A DNA stretch of 64,000 nt from Sulfuritalea sp. (GCA_016716965.1 JADJUP010000018.1:1-64000); one strand, 5' to 3'. Positions 41,026 through 49,608 are shown, numbered from the stretch's first letter. Made by a program: numbers and translations. Notes: generated by a model not told the origin, from the sequence alone.

Positions 41026-41822
41026 TGGCCCATTTCAGGCGTCGCCGGCGGCGGCGAGAGGAGGACGATCCGGAGAACCACGAGCGCTGGCTGGTGTCTT
41101 ATGCGGATTTCATAACACTGCTGTTCGCCTTCTTCGTCGTGATGTACGGAATTTCCTCGATCAACGAAGGCAAGTACCGGGTCATGTCCGACTCCATCGT
41201 ATATGCCTTTCGCGCCGATCCCGGCACGGCACCGGGCGCAGCGGTGTCGCAGCGGGCGGCGGAACAGATCCAGATGCCGCTGCCGATCCGCCGCGTTCCG
41301 CCCAAGGCCAAGACGGACGAAACGCAGGCAATGAAGAAGGAACACCTGCGCAATCTGGCCAGAGACCTCAACCAGGCCCTGGCGCCGCTGATGGCGCAAG
41401 GCAAGGTCAGGGTAAGCGAAGGTGCGTTCGGCCTGACCGTCGATATCAGCGCCAGCGCGCTTTTCGCCCCCGGCGAAGCGCGGCTGGACCTTGGCGCGGT
41501 GCGGGCGCTGGGCACGGTGGGCCGCGTCCTGGCGGAGGCCGACTTTCCGGTCGTGGTCGAAGGCCACACCGATAACATTCCAATCAGCACGCCGCAGTAC
41601 CCGTCGAACTGGGAACTCTCGGCCGCTCGGGCAGCCAGCGTGGTTCGCCTGTTCATCGATACCGGGATGGATCCCCGTCGCCTGACCGCGACCGGCTATG
41701 CCGACCAGCGGCCGGTCGCGGACAATGCCACAGGGGAGGGGCGACAAAGCAATCGCCGGGTCGCCATCACGATCGAGTCCAGACTGCCTGAGAATCGGAT
41801 CGAGTTGCCGCTGAGCGAGTAG
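41025..41822 (+). CDS. motD: Second flagellar stator protein MotD (MotB family)
   Basis: 265 aa. An Arg-rich N-terminus (HFRRRRRRREEDD) is followed by the single helix with the ion-carrying Asp at residue 28 (WLVSYADFITLLFAFFVVMY), a linker, and an OmpA-like domain (FPVVVEGHTDNIPISTPQYP, NWELSAARAASVVRLF, NRRVAITIES). In organisms with both pairs, MotCD usually serves surface movement or high-load swimming. It converges with flgN, 24 nt away. Confidence 0.94.
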   Translation: MAHFRRRRRRREEDDPENHERWLVSYADFITLLFAFFVVMYGISSINEGKYRVMSDSIVYAFRADPGTAPGAAVSQRAAEQIQMPLPIRRVPPKAKTDETQAMKKEHLRNLARDLNQALAPLMAQGKVRVSEGAFGLTVDISASALFAPGEARLDLGAVRALGTVGRVLAEADFPVVVEGHTDNIPISTPQYPSNWELSAARAASVVRLFIDTGMDPRRLTATGYADQRPVADNATGEGRQSNRRVAITIESRLPENRIELPLSE

Positions 41823-41846
41823 CTCAGCCGCGTCGCGTCGCCGCTG

Positions 41847-42317
41847 TCAGGCGCTTCCGAGTGGCCGCCTGCTGGCGGAAGTGCTGCGCTGGCCATCGGC
41901 GCCATAGGTGCCGCCTTCGGCAGGATTGCCCAGTAGTGCATTGAGGGCTTGCTGGTTCTGCTGAAGATGGGCTGCGATCAACTTGCCATTGAGTTCGTTT
42001 TCGTCCCGTGCCTTGATCGCCAGATCCATGTAGATTTGCCAGGACTTTTGCGCCGTCGGTCGCAGGCCGGCGGGGCGGCCCGCGATCCAGGCTTCGACGC
42101 CTGCACGGCCGCCACCGAGACCGGCGGCTCCGAGTGCAGCATCGCGCCGGGTATCCAGATCCGACAACCGTATCGCCAGCGCCGACTTCTTCTCGGCGAT
42201 GGCGGGAAGTTGGCTGGTATCTCCCTTGACCAGACAATGCCGCTCGTCGGTAACGGCAGCCAGAAACTCCTTAAGTGCGCCGATAGTCTGATCCAGCAGA
42301 TTTGCTATGGCAGCCAA
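41847..42317 (-). CDS. flgN: FlgN, export chaperone for hook-junction proteins
   Basis: About 156 aa from a TTG at 42315-42317; an in-frame ATG at 42372-42374 would overlap flgM by 44 nt. Helical throughout: AIANLLDQTIGALKEFLAAV, QLPAIAEKKSALAIRLSDLD, LAIKARDENELNGKLIAAHL resemble FlgN, which chaperones FlgK and FlgL. Position directly after flgM supports the call. No good ribosome site precedes either start, so coupling to flgM translation (13-nt gap) is likely. Confidence 0.82.
   Translation of the reverse strand: MAAIANLLDQTIGALKEFLAAVTDERHCLVKGDTSQLPAIAEKKSALAIRLSDLDTRRDAALGAAGLGGGRAGVEAWIAGRPAGLRPTAQKSWQIYMDLAIKARDENELNGKLIAAHLQQNQQALNALLGNPAEGGTYGADGQRSTSASRRPLGSA
42168..42187 (-). repeat. 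20-bp dispersed repeat, copy 5
   Basis: Minus-strand match to AGTCGGCGCYGGCGNYACGG within flgN, read in sense as KSALAIR. Confidence 0.7.
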
Positions 42318-42330
42318 GGAGTCTGGGCGA

Positions 42331-42615
42331 TCACGCGGCTGGTCGGTTTTTTGCCAGGAGTTCCTGTACGCCATCGAGCAGGCGACCCGCGATCTTGTCT
42401 GCATCGATCTGCAGGCGGCCGTCGGCGACGGCCTGACGAATCTCCGCGACGCGTTTGCTGTCGAACGGCGCCGGGGTGGGCTCGGCGGAGCGAACGGAGG
42501 ATGCATCACCGACGTTTGCCGCTTGTGCCGGCACACTTGCAGGGGAACTCGCAGCCTTTTTCGGCTGCGTCTTGGGCAGAGAGGTCGACGAGGGGATCGA
42601 AGAGTCGATTTTCAT
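42331..42615 (-). CDS. flgM: Anti-sigma-28 factor FlgM
   Basis: 94 aa. A disordered Ser/Pro/Ala-rich N-terminal half, exported after hook completion, and a C-terminal FliA-binding half with FDSKRVAEIRQAVADGRLQI and DADKIAGRLLDGVQELLAKN, the FlgM family core. The start at 42613-42615 has AGGTG 7 nt ahead. A close sigma-28 promoter lies 37 nt upstream, so FliA drives its own inhibitor. The 140-nt gap to flgA holds this promoter. Confidence 0.93.
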   Translation of the reverse strand: MKIDSSIPSSTSLPKTQPKKAASSPASVPAQAANVGDASSVRSAEPTPAPFDSKRVAEIRQAVADGRLQIDADKIAGRLLDGVQELLAKNRPAA

Positions 42616-42651
42616 GGTGTACACCTGCTATCGGTTCGGGGCTTGCGTGAC

Positions 42652-42678
42652 TTAACGGCCCCGGCAGCCAGAACTTTA
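42652..42678 (-). promoter_or_regulatory. Sigma-28 (FliA) promoter for flgM
   Basis: On the minus strand TAAA (42675-42678), 15 nt, then GCCGTTAA (42652-42659), differing from the FliA -10 consensus GCCGATAA at one base. It lies 37 nt before the flgM start. Confidence 0.88.
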
Positions 42679-42755
42679 ACGTGAAACGACCGATTTGGCG
42701 TCGGGAAAATCATCGAACACTACCCACAATCGCTCTGTGTTCCATTTTCCGGGTT

Positions 42756-43451
42756 TCAATGCGCCACGGCGACCGATCCGTCGTTTTGCGCGATGCCACT
42801 GATCACCTGCCCCGACGCAAGGCGGACCTGCACCACTTGCCCGGCCGTTGCATTGGCCATGGCGCGGCCCTCGCCGGATACCTGGAATCCGGTTCCGCCC
42901 GACACCACCCGGACGTTCTGTCCCTGCCGGACCACGATCGGATGGCGCAGCATGTCGGCGCGCAAGGGGCGATCGGCAGGCAAGGATAAAGCCAGCGTCT
43001 TGCCAATTGCCTGTCCCGGATCCGTCAGCACGTCGGCCGGAAGTTCGGCCAGGTCGCCCCGCCGCAGCCCGACGTCGCTTGCGACGACGTTTTGCCCCGC
43101 ACGCAAGGGGCGGACGCTGACGACGTAGTTCGCGTCAACGTGAATCCGGACCGGGACATACAGGCTCCAGTTCGCGCCGCGGGCGCAGCGCACGTTGACA
43201 TGGGTACGACCCCATGAGCGACGTGCCGCATCCATCGCAACCTCGATGTCGCGGCAACCTTCGGGGAGGTTATCGGCCTTTATCGGCCCGATGTCGAAGC
43301 GCGCGGGCCCGGGCAGGCTTGCTGATCGGGCCTTGAGAAAGTCCGCAATGGAACGGCGTATCGGTTCGCCGTCGGCGGCGTGGCTCGCGGCGGCGAAGGA
43401 CAGCAAATTCAGCATGAGGGCCGCGACGAGAAGTTTCACCAATTTATTCAT
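42756..43451 (-). CDS. flgA: Flagellar P-ring assembly protein FlgA
   Basis: 231 aa. A signal peptide (MNKLVKLLVAALMLNLLSFA, ending near SHAADG) sends it to the periplasm. The C-terminal SAF-type domain is clear: VVSVRPLRAGQNVVASDVGL, GQAIGKTLALSLPADRPLRA, HPIVVRQGQNVRVVSGGTGF, GQVVQVRLASGQVISGIAQN. FlgA helps FlgI assemble the P ring. It is divergent from flgB across a 230-nt control region. Confidence 0.94.
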   Translation of the reverse strand: MNKLVKLLVAALMLNLLSFAAASHAADGEPIRRSIADFLKARSASLPGPARFDIGPIKADNLPEGCRDIEVAMDAARRSWGRTHVNVRCARGANWSLYVPVRIHVDANYVVSVRPLRAGQNVVASDVGLRRGDLAELPADVLTDPGQAIGKTLALSLPADRPLRADMLRHPIVVRQGQNVRVVSGGTGFQVSGEGRAMANATAGQVVQVRLASGQVISGIAQNDGSVAVAH

Positions 43452-43511
43452 GGGCGGAGATTACCCCAGTTGCCCGGCCTGCGTTTGCCGCGGCCGGTGC
43501 GTTGCGGTGTC

Positions 43512-43526
43512 CGGCAAGTTTTGCCG
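43512..43526. promoter_or_regulatory. Palindrome CGGCAA-N3-TTGCCG upstream of flgB
   Basis: CGGCAAGTTTTGCCG, a perfect inverted repeat with a 3-nt centre, in the flgA-flgB control region about 97 nt upstream of the sigma-54-like box. The same palindrome with the same spacing is at 52500-52514 near flgK. A further TTGCCG follows near 43564. Confidence 0.55.
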
Positions 43527-43622
43527 CATTGGCGCGCCGCTTTTGCCTGTGTCGCCGGTCAGTCTTGCCGAAAAGTCTGTAGTTGTCGGGTTTTTCCATT
43601 TGAAATAGTGGGTTGTGGTGCG

Positions 43623-43638
43623 TGGCATGGATGATGCA
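43623..43638 (+). promoter_or_regulatory. Probable sigma-54 promoter for flgB
   Basis: TGGCATGGATGATGCA fits TGGCACG-N4-TTGCA with two mismatches and correct -24/-12 spacing, 43 nt before the flgB ATG. A caveat: AAGGAG at 43641-43646 would lie before the predicted transcript start. Confidence 0.55.
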
Positions 43639-43681
43639 TTAAGGAGCTTGAATTGAATCTCTACGACGGATGCCCGACATC

Positions 43682-44086
43682 ATGACCAACCGACTCGACG
43701 ACCAACTCAGTATCCAGCGTGCTGCGCTTGGAGTCCTGACCTATCGTCAGGAATTGCTGGCGTCGAACATCGCCAACGCCGATACGCCACATTTCAAGGC
43801 GCGCGACATCGATTTCCGGGATGCACTTGCCGGCGCGGTTGCCGGTCGCAAGGACGCGAGTCTCGGCCTGTCGGTCACGGCGCGTGGCCATCTCGGCGGC
43901 AGCATGGAGTCGAAGCAGGCCGCAAGCGCCCGCTACCGCACCGAATTTCAGCCGAGCATCGACGGCAACACTGTAAACATGGACATCGAACGTGCTGCCT
44001 TTGCCGAGAATGCCCTGCGGCTGGAGGCGGCGCTGTCCTTCATCAACGGCAGTTTCAAGTCCCAGCAACTGGCGCTAAGCCAGTAA
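43682..44086 (+). CDS. flgB: Flagellar proximal rod protein FlgB
   Basis: 134 aa. MTNRLDDQLSIQRAALGVLT leads into the rod signature YRQELLASNIANADTPHFKA RD-type sequence and ends with AFAENALRLEAALSFINGSF. The start at 43682 matches the family N-terminus better than the in-frame ATG at 43670. Its ATG overlaps the TGA of a ten-codon TTG-started frame (43653-43685) that has AAGGAG 6 nt ahead. First gene of the large rod-hook operon. Confidence 0.93.
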   Translation: MTNRLDDQLSIQRAALGVLTYRQELLASNIANADTPHFKARDIDFRDALAGAVAGRKDASLGLSVTARGHLGGSMESKQAASARYRTEFQPSIDGNTVNMDIERAAFAENALRLEAALSFINGSFKSQQLALSQ

Positions 44087-44091
44087 ACGCC

Positions 44092-44493
44092 ATGAGCCTT
44101 TTCAATATCCTTTCCATCGCCGGTTCGGCACTTACCGCGCAGTCGGCGCGCCTCAACGCGGTGGCCAGCAACCTTGCCAATGCGGACAGCCTGCCGGGCG
44201 CGGATGGCCAGCCGTATCGCGCCAAGCAGGTGTTGTTTCGCGCGACTCCGGTCGAAGGTGGCGGAGTCGGGGTGCGTGCAGTCCAGGTTCTGGAGAGCAA
44301 CGCGCCGCCGCGCCTGACCTACGACCCCGCCAGCCCCGCCGCGAACGAACAGGGCTACGTCGCGATGCCGAACGTGAATGTGGTGGACGAGATGGTCAAC
44401 ATGATTTCCGCCTCGCGGTCGTACCAGAACAATGCCGAAGTGATGAACGCGATCAAGTCACTGGTGCAGAAGACACTGGCCATCGGCCAGTAA
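44092..44493 (+). CDS. flgC: Flagellar proximal rod protein FlgC
   Basis: 133 aa. SLFNILSIAGSALTAQSARL and NAVASNLANADSLPGADGQP at the N-terminus, the conserved GYVAMPNVNVVDEMVNMISA and SYQNNAEVMNAIKSLVQKTL at the C-terminus. Rod subunit joined to FlgB and FlgF. Starts 5 nt after flgB. Confidence 0.96.
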   Translation: MSLFNILSIAGSALTAQSARLNAVASNLANADSLPGADGQPYRAKQVLFRATPVEGGGVGVRAVQVLESNAPPRLTYDPASPAANEQGYVAMPNVNVVDEMVNMISASRSYQNNAEVMNAIKSLVQKTLAIGQ

Positions 44494-44513
44494 ACATTCA
44501 ATCGGAGCAAGCC

Positions 44514-45191
44514 ATGACGACTTCCACTTCCGGCGTATCCACCTCGACCCAGGCCCTGATCGACGCGGCCAACGGGGCGGTCGCCAAGACCAAGAGCACG
44601 ACCGCCGATGCGCAGGACCGCTTCCTGAAACTGCTGACCACGCAGCTCAAGAACCAGGATCCGCTGAACCCCATGGACAACGCGCAGATGACCTCGCAAC
44701 TGGCCCAGATCAGCACGGTCGACGGCATCGAAAAGCTGAACGCCACGTTGCAGAAGCTGCTTTCGAGTTCGGTCGATGGCGAGGCGATGCAGGCGGCGGC
44801 CCTGGTCGGCCATCAGGTGATGGTTGCGGGCAACGGGTTGCAGCTCGGCGACACAGGCGCGATCGGCGGCCTGGTGCTGACATCGGGCGCCGACCAGGTG
44901 GTGGTCACCATCAAGGATCAGAACGGGCTGGCGATGAGAACGCTGAACCTAGGCAATCTCGATGCCGGTACGCACAACTTCGCCTGGGATGGCAAGACCG
45001 ATGCGGGAGTTCAGGCGGTCAACGGCAGCTATGGAGTATCGGTGGCGGCCAACAGGGGAACCGAAAAAGTGACGGCAGAGACGCTCGAGCTTGCCTCGGT
45101 GTCCAACATCAATCGCAGTACCCAGGGCGTGACCCTGGATCTGGGTCGCCTCGGGCTGGTCAGGTTCAGCGACGTCAAGCAAATTTTCTAA
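44514..45191 (+). CDS. flgD: Hook-capping protein FlgD
   Basis: 225 aa. The N-terminal export/cap region has DAQDRFLKLLTTQLKNQDPL and NPMDNAQMTSQLAQISTVDG; the C-terminal part holds the FlgD tudor-like and Ig-like domains (VGHQVMVAGNGLQL, FAWDGKTDAGVQAVNGSYGV). FlgD caps the growing hook and is lost when it is complete. Typical length. Confidence 0.96.
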   Translation: MTTSTSGVSTSTQALIDAANGAVAKTKSTTADAQDRFLKLLTTQLKNQDPLNPMDNAQMTSQLAQISTVDGIEKLNATLQKLLSSSVDGEAMQAAALVGHQVMVAGNGLQLGDTGAIGGLVLTSGADQVVVTIKDQNGLAMRTLNLGNLDAGTHNFAWDGKTDAGVQAVNGSYGVSVAANRGTEKVTAETLELASVSNINRSTQGVTLDLGRLGLVRFSDVKQIF

Positions 45192-45204
45192 GCAGGAGAA
45201 AACC

Positions 45205-46503
45205 ATGAGCTTTCAACAAGGATTGGCCGGACTGAATGCTTCTTCCAGGGCACTCGACACCATCGGCAACAACATCGCCAACTCCGGCACGATCGGCTAC
45301 AAGACCGGCTCGACCCAGTTCGCCGACGTGTTCGCGGCATCCCTGAGCGGCGCGGGATCGGCTCCTGTGGGCCTGGGCACCAAGGTTTCCGCGGTGGTCC
45401 AGCAATTCACCCAGGGCAGCATTGGCGTGACCAACAACCCCCTCGACCTCGCCCTCAACGGCGGCGGCTTCTTCCAGATGGACGACGGCAACGGCTCCAC
45501 GCTGTTCAGCCGCAACGGGCAGTTCCAGCTCGACCAGGCGGGCTACATCGTCAATGGCAACGGCATGCAGCTGAAGGGCATCATGGCGACCAACGGCGTG
45601 ATTCCGCAGGGTTCGCCGCCCGAGCCGCTGCGCCTGTTCGATCCGACCAAGAGCCTGGCCGGGGCGCCGCTGCAGACCGGCGGTACGGCAGGTAGCAAGG
45701 GCATCGAGGCCAACGTCAACTTCGACGCGCGGATGGCCGTGCCGGTGACGCCGGTGTTTTCCTCCGCGGATCCGTCTTCCTACAATCAATCGACCGCGAC
45801 GACGATCTACGACAGCTTGGGCAACCAGCACACCTACTCGATGTATTTCGTCAAGAACTCCCTCGCACCGAACAGCTGGCATGTCTATGCGTCGGTCGCC
45901 AACCCGGCGGGCGCATCGGTCGCCTCCACCGACCTCGGTTTGCTTGGCACCCTGGCATTCGACACGGCAGGCAACATCACCCCGGGCTCGGCAATCATTG
46001 CCGCCGGCGCACCCAGCATCACGGCCGCGCAACTGGGCTACGCCGGTGCCGTCTCCAGCCTGAGTTTCCCGGTTACCTTCACCGGTTCCACCCAGTACGG
46101 CTCCGGATTCTCGGTCAATGCGCTGCTCCAGGACGGATATGGATCGGGCACGCTGGCCGGCTTCAACGTCGGCGAAGATGGAACCATCCTGGGGCGCTAC
46201 ACCAATGGCCAGTCGTCGCCGGTGGGCCAGATCACGCTGGCCGCTTTCCGCAATCCGCAGGGCCTGCGTCCGCTCGGCGACAACATGTGGGACGTGACCC
46301 CGGCCAGCGGCACGGCCATCGTGGACAAGCCGGGTGCCTCCGGCCAATACGGCGTACTGCAATCGGCGGCGCTTGAAGAGTCCAACGTCGACCTGACGGC
46401 AGAACTGGTCACCATGATCACCATGCAGCGCTCCTATCAGGCCAACGCGCAAACCATCAAGACGCAGGACAGCATCCTGCAAACGCTGGTGAACCTGCGC
46501 TGA
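45205..46503 (+). CDS. flgE: Flagellar hook protein FlgE
   Basis: 432 aa. SFQQGLAGLNASSRALDTIG and NNIANSGTIGYKTGSTQFAD at the N-terminus; PLDLALNGGGFFQM; C-terminal LEESNVDLTAELVTMITMQR and SYQANAQTIKTQDSILQTLV. The canonical hook gene by position (after flgD) and by sequence. AGGAG lies 8 nt before the start. A second hook-type gene occurs at 47353-48687. Confidence 0.95.
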   Translation: MSFQQGLAGLNASSRALDTIGNNIANSGTIGYKTGSTQFADVFAASLSGAGSAPVGLGTKVSAVVQQFTQGSIGVTNNPLDLALNGGGFFQMDDGNGSTLFSRNGQFQLDQAGYIVNGNGMQLKGIMATNGVIPQGSPPEPLRLFDPTKSLAGAPLQTGGTAGSKGIEANVNFDARMAVPVTPVFSSADPSSYNQSTATTIYDSLGNQHTYSMYFVKNSLAPNSWHVYASVANPAGASVASTDLGLLGTLAFDTAGNITPGSAIIAAGAPSITAAQLGYAGAVSSLSFPVTFTGSTQYGSGFSVNALLQDGYGSGTLAGFNVGEDGTILGRYTNGQSSPVGQITLAAFRNPQGLRPLGDNMWDVTPASGTAIVDKPGASGQYGVLQSAALEESNVDLTAELVTMITMQRSYQANAQTIKTQDSILQTLVNLR

Positions 46504-46539
46504 TGATCCTGACTGAATTGGCGTGAGACGGCGGACACC

Positions 46540-47286
46540 ATGGACCGGATGATCTATACCGCAATGAGCGGTGCGAGCCAGACGATGAGTCGGCAGGCCG
46601 CCGTGGCGCATAACCTGGCCAATGTGAATGCGACCGGCTATCGGGCCGAGGAGCATCGCCTGCGCTCGGTCAACGTGCTATCGCAGGCGGCGCAGAAAGG
46701 CCTGCCGACGCGAAGTTTCGCCGTCGATGCCAGCACGCATACGGACTTCACCGCCGGGCCGATGGCCCATACCGGTCGCCCCCTCGACATGGCGGTGCAG
46801 GGCGAAGGATGGATTGCCCTGCAGATGCCTGACGGTAGCGAGGCCTACACGCGCAACGGCAGTTTCGAATTGAATGTTAACGGCATCATCCAGACCCGCA
46901 GCGGGATTCCGGTGCAGGGTGACGGCGGTCCGATCTCGGTGCCGCCCGAAGTCACGCTCAGCATCGGCAGCGACGGAACGATCTCCGCCCTGCCCGAGAC
47001 CGGTCCGCGCAACACGCCCAGCGTGATCGGGCGCATCAAGCTGGTCAAGCCGCCCAATGGCGACATGATTCGCGGCGAGGACGGACTGTTTCGCGTGCGC
47101 GGTGGTGACCCGGCGACGGTGGACGAAACGGTGGGCATCCTGTCCGGCACCCTGGAAGGCAGCAACGTGAATGCGGCGGAACAGATGGTCACCATGATCT
47201 CCCTGGCCCGCCAGTTTGAAATGCAGATGAAGATGCTGTCGACCGCGGACGCCAACGACCGCGCCGCGACGCAAATTCTGGCGTAG
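46540..47286 (+). CDS. flgF: Flagellar proximal rod protein FlgF
   Basis: 248 aa. MDRMIYTAMSGASQTMSRQA and AHNLANVNATGYRAEEHRLR, then GRPLDMAVQGEGWIALQMPD, and the C-terminal GSNVNAAEQMVTMISLARQF. Family length is about 250. The rod segment between FlgC and FlgG. It is followed, unusually, by a hook-type gene before flgG. Confidence 0.95.
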   Translation: MDRMIYTAMSGASQTMSRQAAVAHNLANVNATGYRAEEHRLRSVNVLSQAAQKGLPTRSFAVDASTHTDFTAGPMAHTGRPLDMAVQGEGWIALQMPDGSEAYTRNGSFELNVNGIIQTRSGIPVQGDGGPISVPPEVTLSIGSDGTISALPETGPRNTPSVIGRIKLVKPPNGDMIRGEDGLFRVRGGDPATVDETVGILSGTLEGSNVNAAEQMVTMISLARQFEMQMKMLSTADANDRAATQILA

Positions 47287-47352
47287 TGCTAGGCGTCGGT
47301 GATGGCGTGTTTTGCGACGACCAGAGCGGCTGAACAAGCGAAAGGATAGAAA

Positions 47353-48687
47353 ATGACCCTTGCAAACAGCATGAGCGGACTGATCGCCGCGGCCAAGGCC
47401 ATTGACGTGGTCGGCAACAACATCGCCAATTCGCAGACGATAGGTTTCAAGTCGTCCATTGCCCGTTTCACCAGCGTCTCGGCGGTCGGCAATGCCAGCG
47501 GCCCGACGGCAAAGGGTGGCGCCGCGGGTGTCAGCGCCGACAACATCTTCCAGCAGTTCACCCAGGGCGATGTCGCGCTGAGCGACAGTCCGCTGGACAT
47601 GGCGATCAACGGGCTTGGATTCTTTCGTCTGTACGATGCGGAAAACAACCGGGTCACATTTACCCGCGACGGTCAGTTCCGACTCTCGTACGAGGGTGAC
47701 AGCTTTCCCAGGCTGGTCACCCGTTCCGGGCTCGCCCTGACGGGTAACCTGCCGGATTTCAGCACGGATCCCTATGGCACCATCGACAGCACCCCGGCTC
47801 CGGTGCCGATCGCGGTCGATCCCTACTTTCCGCCCAAGCCAAGCAGTGCTGTCCAACTGAACATGAATCTGGATTCGCGCGTCGCCGCTCCGGCGCTGCC
47901 CTTCGATCCGGCGAATCCGCTGACCTACAACAGGTCCACCCTGGCCACCATTTTCGATGCGGTGGGGGAATCGCACGACTTGCGCCTGTATCTGACAAAG
48001 CCGGGCGCTGCGAGCGCATGGGATGTCTACACCACGCTTGACTTCAACGCCAACGCAACGCCGCCGATGGTGCCCGTGGTCAATGGGCCGTTGGCCCTGA
48101 ACTTCGACACTCAGGGGGTGCTGACCACCACCATGCCGCTGCCGCCGCTCAGCCTGCCCACTGCCAACGGCAACCTGCAGGTCAGCCTCGACTTCGGCGG
48201 TACTACGCAGGTCGGCACTTCGTTCGCCATGAACTCGGTCACGCAGGACGGATACGGCGAGGGCAAGATTCAGGAGGCCAGCGAGTTCATGGTGCTCGCC
48301 GACGGCCACATCAGCGCGCGCTACTCCAACGGGCAGCGACGCAACGTGGCACAGGTGGTGCTAGCGAATTTCACCAATCCCAACGCCCTGGTCAACCTCG
48401 GCGACAATCAGTGGACGACCAATGACGATCCGCTGCGCGGAACGGGAACGGTAACCCTGGGCTTTCCTAACTTTTCGACACTGAAGGCTGGCGGCACGGT
48501 CGGTAACAGCAATCCTGCGGAGGGTATGGGTTCCCTACAGGGGTACGCCATCGAGCAGTCGAATGTTGACCTTTCCGTGGAACTCGTGTCGCTGATCGAG
48601 CAGCAGCGCAACTACCAGGCCAGCGCGCAGACGTTCAAGATTCTCGACCAGGTGTTGCAGAACCTCGCGAACATGCGTTCGGGTTGA
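47353..48687 (+). CDS. Second hook-type protein (FlgE family) between flgF and flgG
   Basis: 444 aa. TLANSMSGLIAAAKAIDVVG and NNIANSQTIGFKSSIARFTS at the N-terminus, NIFQQFTQGDVALSDSPLDM, FlgE-type middle domains (LATIFDAVGESHDLRLYLTK, FAMNSVTQDGYGEGKIQEAS), and YAIEQSNVDLSVELVSLIEQ with QRNYQASAQTFKILDQVLQN at the end. It is a full-length FlgE homologue with all terminal polymerisation motifs, distinct from flgE at 45205-46503. AAGGA lies 7 nt before the start. It may be an alternative hook subunit or a specialised hook-rod piece; the canonical operon has nothing here. Confidence 0.9.
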   Translation: MTLANSMSGLIAAAKAIDVVGNNIANSQTIGFKSSIARFTSVSAVGNASGPTAKGGAAGVSADNIFQQFTQGDVALSDSPLDMAINGLGFFRLYDAENNRVTFTRDGQFRLSYEGDSFPRLVTRSGLALTGNLPDFSTDPYGTIDSTPAPVPIAVDPYFPPKPSSAVQLNMNLDSRVAAPALPFDPANPLTYNRSTLATIFDAVGESHDLRLYLTKPGAASAWDVYTTLDFNANATPPMVPVVNGPLALNFDTQGVLTTTMPLPPLSLPTANGNLQVSLDFGGTTQVGTSFAMNSVTQDGYGEGKIQEASEFMVLADGHISARYSNGQRRNVAQVVLANFTNPNALVNLGDNQWTTNDDPLRGTGTVTLGFPNFSTLKAGGTVGNSNPAEGMGSLQGYAIEQSNVDLSVELVSLIEQQRNYQASAQTFKILDQVLQNLANMRSG

Positions 48688-48809
48688 TGTTCGATCGTCG
48701 AAAGCAGCTTCGTGAAATACCGATTGAATTTTGATTCGCGGGCATTGTCCGCCGCCTTTTCCGCCGCCGGCTACACGGAGCCGGCGTGCTTCACCAGGAG
48801 TCGTTCCAA

Positions 48810-49592
48810 ATGATGCGTTCCCTCTGGATTGCCAAGACAGGCCTGGATGCCCACCAGACGTCGATGGATGTCATCACCAGCAACCTCGCCAATGTCAGCA
48901 CCACCGGCTTCAAGCGCTCGCGCCCGGTCTTCGAGGACCTGCTCTATCAGACCCTGCGGCAACCGGGTGCCGCCTCGTCGCAGGCGTCGACCGTGCCCTC
49001 CGGTCTGACGCTGGGCACCGGCGTGCGCGTGGTCGCCACCGAACACATCTTCACCCAGGGCACGGTGCAGAAGACCGACAATCCGCTCGACCTGGCAATT
49101 CAGGGCAACGGCTTCTTCCAGATCCAGATGCCGGACGGATCGCTGGCCTACACCCGCGACGGTTCCTTCACCAAGGATGCCAACGGCCAGATCGTCACCG
49201 CCAATGGCTATCCCCTCAGTCCGCCGATCACGATTCCGGCCAACGCGCTTAGCGTAACCATTTCCCCAGACGGCATCGTCACCTACTCCCAGCCCGGCAA
49301 CAACGCTCCGCAACCCGGCGGCAACATCCAGTTGGTCGGCTTCGTGAACAACGCGGGCTTGCAGAGCAGCGGCCAGAACCTGTTCGTCGAAACCGCCTCG
49401 TCCGGCACGGGTACGCCGACCACGCCGGGAACCAACGGCACGGGACTGATCAATCAGGGCTACGTCGAGACTTCGAACGTCAATGTGGCGGAGGAACTGG
49501 TGAACATGATCGTGGCGCAGCGCGGCTACGAGATGAATTCGAAGGCCGTGACGACCTGCGACCAGATGCTTTCGCGTCTGACCCAACTCTAA
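48810..49592 (+). CDS. flgG: Flagellar distal rod protein FlgG
   Basis: 260 aa from the ATG at 48810, which has AGGAG 9 nt ahead; this equals the usual FlgG length. MMRSLWIAKTGLDAHQTSMD and TSNLANVSTTGFKRSRPVFE, then PLDLAIQGNGFFQIQMPDGS, and the C-terminal GYVETSNVNVAEELVNMIVA with QRGYEMNSKAVTTCDQMLSR. Distal rod subunit that passes through the P and L rings. Confidence 0.97.
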   Translation: MMRSLWIAKTGLDAHQTSMDVITSNLANVSTTGFKRSRPVFEDLLYQTLRQPGAASSQASTVPSGLTLGTGVRVVATEHIFTQGTVQKTDNPLDLAIQGNGFFQIQMPDGSLAYTRDGSFTKDANGQIVTANGYPLSPPITIPANALSVTISPDGIVTYSQPGNNAPQPGGNIQLVGFVNNAGLQSSGQNLFVETASSGTGTPTTPGTNGTGLINQGYVETSNVNVAEELVNMIVAQRGYEMNSKAVTTCDQMLSRLTQL

Positions 49593-49608
49593 GGCAACAG
49601 GTGACACC

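Noticed and set aside
43530..43546. TGGCGCGCCGCTTTTGC upstream of flgB as the sigma-54 promoter
   Set aside because: The GG-to-GC distance is two bases too long; the box at 43623-43638 has correct spacing.
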